Assembly (NCBI GenBank): GCA_907163345.1
Contig: CAJQUN010000003.1
Span: forward strand, 25,249,879 to 25,313,878
Length of the DNA stretch: 64,000 nucleotides
DNA from: Haberlea rhodopensis
Taxonomy: Eukaryota; Streptophyta; Magnoliopsida; Lamiales; Gesneriaceae
Direction: 5' to 3'
Translations under genes and position numbers: made by a program
Part shown: one piece after another, positions 56,927-64,000 of the stretch
Position numbering within the stretch: the first letter of the stretch is position 1
Layout: every line of letters starts with the position of its first letter
Notes under the pieces: model-generated
Told to the model about the DNA's origin: nothing
The model's database searches: none
Seen by the model: only the letters and a program-made list of their open reading frames with translations

Positions 56927-58546
56927 TGTGAAACCCCGGAAATTTGCCTAATCAATTTCCTTTCCAAATCATGAGAGTCCTTCATTGACTTGCTAAAGTC
57001 ATAACACTAGTCATTCAAGGTCATGCAATTCTATTACTCAATCATGCCACCATTCAAATCCATTCAACCACCATTCAATCTCAATTAATGACATTTAGTA
57101 CCTTGCTCAAATTGTGTTATTAAAGGGCAAAAGTTTTGGTATTGATCAACTATTTTTCCTACAATAAACACCCAAAATCATTTATTCATTTTGTCTAATT
57201 TAATTGACTCATTCAAATGCCTTGCCCAAATCTTGGTATCCATTTAATTGCATGATCAAATCATGACAATACCATTCAATTATCTTATTCAATTATATGG
57301 CCAAAGTTTAGGGATCCAAATTGAAATCCTCCTACATTGAATCACCTAAACTTATTACCCAATTAACATTATTAACTTTTAATTACAATTATTATCATCC
57401 AAAATGAAAGACTTGAGTTGGGGGATTGAAAAACAAGTGTCATGGGATTTAAACCCATAATTCTTTCATTAGCCTAAATAAACCACCCACCACTTTAATT
57501 CATTATAAATCATACCAAAGAGGAGAAGAAGAAGGCTATCCTATTCCATACCAAGAAATTCGAAAATCACACACATATCACACACACATTTTCGAAACCT
57601 TCAAGGAAGAGATGAGAAGATTCACACCATTTTCTCAACCCGGATCTCGTCTCAACGTGCTTCGAATCTTCAACGCGGTAAGTGGGCTCTTGTTATATAT
57701 TCATTTCGTTTTTGAAAAAACATAAGTATATTTTGAAACCTCAATCGATTATGTGAATTATGTTGAAACTATGAAATTCTGATCTTTTGATGAAAATTAT
57801 ATTTTTGAAGCACTTTAAATATTTAAATCCAATTGGTTGGAATTCCGAGTTCTGTTTCTGTTTCTGACCCTGATGCGGTGGGATTATAACCGACATTCTG
57901 ACCTGATACGGTGGTTAACCGTTGTTCTGGAAAGTCCAGACCCTTTATTCGTGGGTGATCCGATGTTCTGACCTTATCTCTAGGAGGGTTAAGTCTAGAG
58001 AACTGATATCAGTACCAGGAGGAAATTAGAGGATTTAATGTGCTTTACATATACGAAAAATATTTCTGATATGACATGTTCTGTTCTGGCTCTCATTAGA
58101 GCAACTCTGTTAAGTTTATGTTTCAGTATTCATATCAGTTTATGCTCCGATTATAATATATGTTTTGGAAAAATTATGAAAAAGTATTATATTGTCACAT
58201 CGATTGGCCCCCGCTTGCTGGGTGTTTTTCCCAAACACTCACCCCCTTACCTCCCCTCCCAGACAAAGTCGAACGAGAAGAGATCGAGGAAGAAAGAGAA
58301 TAACAATTCTGGGGATGGTGATCCATTCGGAGTCTTCAAGAAGATTTACTATATTTATTTACGCTTCCGCAACTTTTATTAAATTCGAGACAATTGTATT
58401 TCGTATTTGCAATTGTAATGACAATTTATTGATTTTGGAATAAATAGACTGGTTTTATCATAGATCTGTACACGAGGCTTGTTGTATCTAAATATCATGT
58501 TTGGATTCAACGACGGTGTCACGCGCTCGGGTTTCGGGGCGTGACA
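56927..58546 (+). repeat. 5' LTR (1620 bp)
   Basis: TGTGAAACCCC...GCGTGACA, with TATAAAT at 57504-57510. It is nearly identical to the 3' LTR. Confidence 0.92.
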
Positions 58547-58959
58547 TTTTAGTGGTATCAGAGCCAGGTTCCATGATCCCGCTGGGAAAAGATTTTTGGT
58601 TGATATAAATCAACCGAATTAAAAATCCCGGATCTAATAGACAATTGATTAAAATCGAAAATCAGTTGGAATCTAAAATGTGAAAATTGTATTTTTTTTT
58701 CGAAACCCTAGATCTAAGTTCATCACCGTCGCCACCTCGCCACCATCGGAGAAACGACGGCCGACCAGTCACCTGGACCATAACCTTCAGACGACCTCAC
58801 GATGAAATTATCAGCCTCATCGGACTTGGATTGTCTAGCTAATATCGTCATTGAATTAACGCCTACGGAGATCGTGAACCTTTCCCGATTCCACCGTCGT
58901 CGAACGTCGATTGACAAATCTAGCTTTGTATTGCTGACGAACGAACATAGACGATCAAT

Positions 58960-60400
58960 AAGCCCTCAAAGAATTCCCAAATTCAGGCACCAAACATCGT
59001 TCAAATTTCCTACCCAAGAACCCTAATTTTCGAAAGTTTCCAAATCCGATTAATCAATCAATCCGAACACTTTTCCGAAATTAAATCTGGGTTTTTGATC
59101 ATTGAAACTCGTCGATCCAAAGCCCTCTATTTTATTCAATTCATAAGCGACGTAAGACGATCAATTTCAAGGCGAACTTCACGCCTCAGGAACCCTAAAA
59201 TCCGAAACTTTGGCCCTCGATTTCCACAATCATCCGAACACAAATTTCAAATTAATTTCATGTTAATGATCCAATTATCATTCCTAATAAAAGCCCCATG
59301 ACGTTATCGAGTCACAAACAAAGGAAATGTGTCAATTGTGGATCACTCTTTGCACCCTAAGAACCCTAACTGCCCGAAAATTTAGCCATCGATTTTCCCA
59401 CCCATTGCAACGAAATTTCCAACTAATTCGGAAGTAATAATCGAATTATCATCCTTGACAAAAGTCCTCAACTAAATTCGAACCCCAGCCGCGGAATTAT
59501 TTCAAATTGTAAATCTAATATCCTTTGGTAAGAACCCTAAACTTTCGAAATTCCCATATTTGATTTCTCAATCAATCCAAACACCATTTCCAAATTACTT
59601 CTGGGTTATTAATCCCGTTAGCATTTCAATCCAAAGCCCTCTAAACAATTCGAATTCCAATCATTGAACAACAAGTAATTTCGAATCGAAATTGCCGCCC
59701 AAGAACCCTAATTTTGGTCGAAACTCAAGCTCTGATTTTCCATATCATTTCAACACCAAAATCAAATTAATTTCGTATTTTGACTCTAAATGATATAGTT
59801 AGTAAAAGCCCTCTATTAGATGTTTCTCACAAACAAGATAAAGCTTCCAATTTTGAACTGCAATCCTCGCACCTTAGAACCCTAGGTCACGAAAATTTGG
59901 GATTCGATTTTCTAATCTACCCGAGCACTAATTTCAAATTAATTCTGGGTTTATGATCCTTATATCACGTCGAATAAAAACCCTCTATCCAATCGAAATC
60001 ACAAACAAGGGAAGATGCTCAATTTCGGATCGTGTTTCTCGCCCCAAAAACCCTAGTTCGCGAAAATTTTGGACTTTGATTTCTCCCAATTCCGAATTCC
60101 ATTTTTAAAATTAAATTTGGGTTATGAATCCTCATAACATGTATATTAATAGCCCTCAAACAATTTTAAAATTCCAAATCTCGAGTGATCGAATTCTTGA
60201 AGCCCCAATCCGTGCCTATTAAACCCTAATATCTCAAATACTTGCCCTCGATTTTTGAACCACCGAAGCAGACTATTCCAATATGAATTGTGTTATTTAT
60301 CCCCACACCATATCCAAGAAAAACCATTTGTGAATTTCAAATTTCAGCAACCGAAAGGAACAAATTGAGGATCTAAAATTTTTCTCCTAAAAAAAAAAAA
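58960..60400 (+). repeat. Degenerate ~170-bp tandem array with AACCCTAA words
   Basis: AACCCTA-type motifs recur near 59020, 59200, 59359, 59541, 59703, 59875, 60046 and 60220, at spacings of 159-182 bp. Each is followed by a CGAAA...GATTTTC stretch, a CCGAACAC-like word, an ATTTCAAATTAATT-like word and AAAGCCCTC. About eight diverged units fill the leader of the element. AAACCCTAA is the plant telobox. Confidence 0.8.
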
Positions 60401-60478
60401 AAACTCTAACCCAAGAAATCTCATCATTCGATTCCACATCCACCGTAGATGTTTTTTTCCAATACGACGTAGGCTACG

Positions 60479-60913
60479 ATGACTCACGTTCAAACCAGTT
60501 CGATCCAAAAGAAGGGGCGTGATATAACCGAATTTAAATTATTCCAAGACAAGGAGATGCGAGACAAGACCGAGTTGTTGGAGATAATCAACAGCTTTCG
60601 ATACAAGGCCCAAAGGATGACCTACCATCGTCATCGTGTCGAAGAGTGACTTACAAAAGCAATCGAGGACAACAAAACACTTATGAAAGTCCACGATAAC
60701 AAGTATCAATAGTTGGAACGCTTCGAGCAGGAGTTCAATGAGTATCGAGAGAACATGTGGACTCGAATCCAAGCTCTTATGAATGAGAAGAATGAATTGG
60801 CACAGGAAGCCGCCTACAAGCAGTCTGTGATCAATTTCCTAATGGAAGAGGAAGATCCTATGGTACTGGAAAACGTTGAAGGGAATTTAGGAGATGGAGA
60901 AGCAATAAACTAG
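60479..60913 (+). pseudogene. Small charged coiled-coil ORF with two stops
   Basis: One frame from ATG 60479 to TAG 60911-60913 spans 145 codons and is interrupted only by TGA at 60647 (codon 57) and TAG at 60710 (codon 78). It begins MTHVQTSSIQKKGRD, and the rest is Glu/Lys/Gln-rich with heptad-like spacing (ERFEQEFNEYRENM, ALMNEKNELAQEAAYK). No known domain is recognised. It sits where gag would be, and similar short ORFs may occur in related elements. Confidence 0.55.
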
Positions 60914-61079
60914 TTTTTCTTAAAGTTAAGATAACTTGATTAGATGTGTGAAGAAAGCACGATAGAAGCAATACTTGTAAAAATGGTTGTTGGTTCGATT
61001 AGGTAAGAACTCGGTCGAAACCAGAAGCCAACGAATGTAGGAAGCCAGTCTCAACAATTTCTAACAGAGACCCACAATT

Positions 61080-61630
61080 TGTGTCGCGACTTTGAGATAG
61101 CTTTCAATAACCGATAAGTACTCTTGTGACTTTTACTACCGTATATTACCTCCAAATCGATGGTCAGACCGAAAGGGTAACTGAAACCCTAGAGGATATG
61201 CTACACGTTTGAGCCTCGACTTCAATACGAAATTTGGAGCAAACGTTTTGCCCTAAGTGATTTACTTTCAACAATGATGGTCCCAACAGAATCAAAATAG
61301 CGCTCGCTCGAAGCCTATTCAAAAAAAAAATCATAATATTTTCCTCGTACCACGACTGCGGAGATATTCATTGCCAATCCGAACCATGTAGAACCTTTAT
61401 TTGTCGAAGGAAACATGAGTGAACCTATGAAGTATGAAGAAATTCCGATCTGGAACGTGGACTCAAAGGACCAAGTACTGAGATGAAAGACCATTCCATA
61501 CGCCAAGTCCAAAGGTCAAACCATATGTATAAAGAGGTCACTTGGGAACCGAAAGAAAAGATGCGAGAGAAATATAAATGTCTCATCAAGATCGAGCCGA
61601 CTCAAGTTTCGAGGACGAAACTTCCAATAA
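61080..61630 (+). pseudogene. Decayed integrase C-terminus and chromodomain (Del/Tekay chromovirus)
   Basis: In shifting frames one can read (T)DGQTERV and TLEDML of a gypsy integrase, then NHVEPLFVEGNMSEPMKYEE, and a chromodomain-like EVTWEPKEKMREKY shortly before the polypurine tract. The order and position (integrase, then chromodomain, then PPT) are those of chromoviruses. Stops and shifts make it inactive. It gives the lineage of this non-autonomous element. Confidence 0.7.
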
Positions 61631-61641
61631 GGAGGGAGGGA

Positions 61642-63264
61642 TGTGAAACCCCGGAAATTTGCCTAATCAATTTCCTTTCCAAATCATGAGAGTCCTTCAT
61701 TGACTTGCTAAAGTCATAACACTAGTCATTCAAGGTCATGCAATTGTATTACTCAATCATGCCACCATTCAAATCCATTCAACCACCATTCAATCTCAAT
61801 TAATGACATTTAGTACCTTGCTCAAATTGTGTCATTAAAGGGCAAAAGTTTTGGTATTGATCAACTATTTTTCCTACAATAAACACCCAAAATCATTTAT
61901 TCATTTTGTCTCATTTAATTGACTCATTCAAATGCCTTGCCCAAATCTTGGTATCCATTTAATTGCATGATCAAATCATGACAATACCATTCAATTATCT
62001 TATTCAATTATATGGCCAAAGTTTAGGGATCCAAATTGAAATCCTCCTACATTGAATCACCTAAACTTATTACCCAATTAACATTATTAACTTTTAATTA
62101 CAATTATTATCATCCAAAATGAGAGACTTGAGTTGGGGGATTGAAAAACAAGTGTCATGGGATTTAAACCCATAATTCTTTCATTAGCCTAAATTAACCA
62201 CCCACCACTTTAATTCATTATAAATCATACCAAAGAGGAGAAGAAGAAGGCTATCCTATTCCATACCAAGAAATTGAAAATCACACACACATCACACACA
62301 CATTTTCGAAACCTTCAAGGAAGAGATTAGAAGATTCACACCATTTTCTCAACCCGGATCTCGTCTCAACGTGCTTCGAATCTTCAACGCGGTAAGTGGG
62401 CTCTTGTTATATATTCATTTCGTTTTTGAAAAAACATAAGTATGTTTTGAAACCTCAATAGATTATGTGAATTATGTTGAAACTATGAAATTCTGATCTT
62501 TTGATGAAAATTATATTTTTGAAGCACTTTAAATATCGAAATCCAATTGGTTGGAATTCCGACTTCTGTTTCTGTTTCTGACCCTGATGCGGTGGGATTA
62601 TAACCGACATTCTGACCTGATACGGTGGTTAACCGTTGTTCTGGAAGTCCAGACCCTTTATTCGTGGGTGATCCGATGTTCTGACCTTATCTCTAGGAGG
62701 GTTAAGTCTAGAGAACTGATATCAGTACCAGGAGGAAATTAGAGGATTTAATGTGCTTTACGTATACGAAAAATATTTCTGATATGACATGTTCTGTTCT
62801 GGCTCTGATTAGAGCAACTCTGTTAAGTTTATGTTTCAGTATTCATATCAGTTTATGCTCCGATTATAATATATGTTTTGGAAAAATTATGAAAAAGTAT
62901 TATATTGTCACATCGATTGGCCCCCGCTTGCTGGGTGTTTTTCCCAAACACTCACCCCCTCCCCTCCCCTCCCCTCCCAGACAAAGTCGAACGAGAAGAG
63001 ATCGAGGAAGAAAGAGAAGAACAATTCTGGGGATGGTGATCCATTAGGAGTCTTCAAGTATTTTTACTATATTTATTTACGTTTCCGCAACTTTTATTAA
63101 ATTCGAGACAATTGTATTTCGTATTTGCAATTGTAATGACAATTTATTGATTTTGGAATAAATAGACTAGTTTTATCATAGATCTGTACACGAGGCTTGT
63201 TGTATCTAAATATCATGTTTGGATTCAACGCCGGTGTCACGCGCTCGGGTTTCGGGGCGTGACA
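61642..63264 (+). repeat. 3' LTR (1623 bp)
   Basis: Partner of 56927-58546. It differs by scattered substitutions and a longer CCCCTCCCCT run near 62956-62978. Confidence 0.92.
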
Positions 63265-63364
63265 GAGAACATGCGACGTGTATATGTGTTATTGGGTCGA
63301 TGCTAGGGAGACCATGCGACGTGTATATTGTCAGGGTCGATGCTAGAGAGAGCATGCGACGTAT
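63265..63364 (+). repeat. Right flank of the host element with TTGGGTCGATGCTAG repeats
   Basis: Units containing GGGTCGATGCTAG and CATGCGACGTGTAT repeat two to three times. They continue the array seen before 56926 on the other side of the nested element, then switch to Copia gag at about 63365. Confidence 0.65.
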
Positions 63365-63646
63365 TTATTTCTTCATGATCATCATATACATACAATTTGA
63401 ATTCTCCCACATTTCCATATCCCTCTTTTCAACAGATGTACTCTTATCCGTCAGAGGTGTAGGAGAATCAATCCTTAATGCAAGGTTGAGATCCATTAAT
63501 TCTAGAACTATCAAAATATTTTCTTTGTAGGACTTGAAGTTAAAGTCATTTAACAGAATATAATTGAATTTGACGGTTATATTATGAGAGTATTCATAAT
63601 TGAACAAAAACTTAAACAAAATAAACATGCTCACACAAGTATCCAA
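63365..63646 (-). pseudogene. Copia gag fragment, minus strand
   Basis: The minus-strand frame contains FKSYKENILIVLELMDLNLA, then LRIDSPTPLTDKS and KRDMEMWENSNC, the characteristic start of plant Copia gag. It is cut at 63365 by the inserted chromovirus-like DNA. With the LTR to its right and the pol remnant at 51-53 kb it forms one split element. Confidence 0.8.
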
Positions 63647-63790
63647 AGAATAATAATAAATTCAAATAAAAGCAAACCCCATCTGAAGACACCGAACACT
63701 CCATTAATATTTTATCTTTGGATAAAATATTAACTTGTAAATGATATCTTGGTGGTAATCAAATACCGATAATAAGAATATGTCAAATAA

Positions 63791-64000
63791 TAAACCTTCA
63801 TTTGGGTCGAATTATTAATAAGAATCAAAAGATTTGTAAACGGAAGCGTACCTTAATCCATAGTTGTTGATATGATTGTAGATATGAGTCATTGGCCTTC
63901 CAGATCAACACAATTAGCTTTGAGAGTCATTTAGTTTCTCTCTTTCGCTCTCTAACTGTCGATGGGATACGGTATATAATGATTGAATTATCGTGTGACA
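63791..64000 (-). repeat. Copia 5' LTR, cut by the window edge
   Basis: Matches 50757-50935 (AAGAATCAAAAGAT-TGTAA..., TTGATATGATTGTAGATATG, TTCGCTCTCTAACTGTCGAT). Together the two LTRs bracket the nested 50.8-64 kb complex. Confidence 0.75.

Larger units (their letters stand above)
56927..63264 (+). mobile_element. Complete non-autonomous chromovirus derivative (LARD-like, 6.3 kb)
   Basis: LTRs 56927-58546 and 61642-63264 (about 1.62 kb each) start TGTGAAACCCC and end GCGTGACA. Flanks GAGAG and GAGAA agree at 4 of 5 bases. The primer site TGGTATCAGAGCCAGG (58553-58568) and polypurine tract GGAGGGAGGGA (61631-61641) are in place. The 3.1-kb interior lacks gag, protease and RT. It holds a tandem array, a broken coiled-coil ORF and decayed integrase/chromodomain sequence of Del/Tekay type. 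It sits inside the chromovirus-like element that starts at 53281. Confidence 0.9.

Noticed and set aside
58038..58382. 114-aa frame, repeated at 62751-63047
   Set aside because: Both are inside the paired LTRs of one element and diverge by frameshift, so they are not conserved as protein.
58960..60400. Interstitial telomeric repeat
   Set aside because: AACCCTAA words occur once per ~170 bp, not in tandem telomeric runs.

Overview
This window is nuclear DNA of a flowering plant, most likely a eudicot. The signs are a plant-type DYW pentatricopeptide-repeat gene, a class III chitinase-like gene, AT-rich intergenic DNA and many plant LTR retrotransposons with initiator-Met-tRNA primer sites. 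The species cannot be named from sequence alone. Only two host genes look intact: a PPR-DYW gene (6069-8075, +) and a double-domain chitinase-like gene (47437-49167, +). Almost everything else is mobile DNA or its debris.

Layout, left to right. 1-4496: a minus-strand Copia gag fragment lies head to head with a long open plus-strand Copia pol, ending in a 313-bp 3' LTR. 5179-5617: a hAT-type MITE with a 7/8 matching target duplication. 6069-8075: the PPR-DYW gene. 9080 to about 15260: a minus-strand Helitron-like region with a perfect 3' hairpin and CTAG end. It carries exon pieces of an AFC1-like LAMMER kinase and of a YggS/PROSC PLP-binding protein, plus a 942-bp tandem duplication. 17063-22231: a complete minus-strand LTR element with 1.4-kb LTRs, TTAGT target duplications and only a gag gene. 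22655-25129: a second complete gag-only LTR element, with 500-bp LTRs and CAATG duplications.

22557-32707 and 36750-44855 are two copies of one segment. Each holds MITE-like DNA and the same internally deleted Tat-lineage Ty3/gypsy element at the same TATAA target. Between them (32704-36749) is the 3' tail of another Tat-like element: two tandem-repeat arrays, a spliced antisense ORF, a polypurine tract and a 3' LTR. After copy B comes a cluster of a near-perfect RY-motif palindrome (45041-46029), then the chitinase-like gene, in which both GH18 domains have lost the catalytic Asp and Glu.

50757-64000 is a nest. A decayed minus-strand Copia element (3' LTR and pol remnants at the left, gag and 5' LTR at the right) is split by a chromovirus-like element with a 2.73-kb 5' LTR. 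That element is in turn split by a complete 6.3-kb non-autonomous chromovirus derivative with 1.62-kb LTRs (56927-63264), whose leader carries a roughly 170-bp-period array with telobox-like motifs.

The two host genes have no visible functional link. The window mainly records nested insertion, segmental duplication, gene-fragment capture and tandem-array growth inside retroelements.
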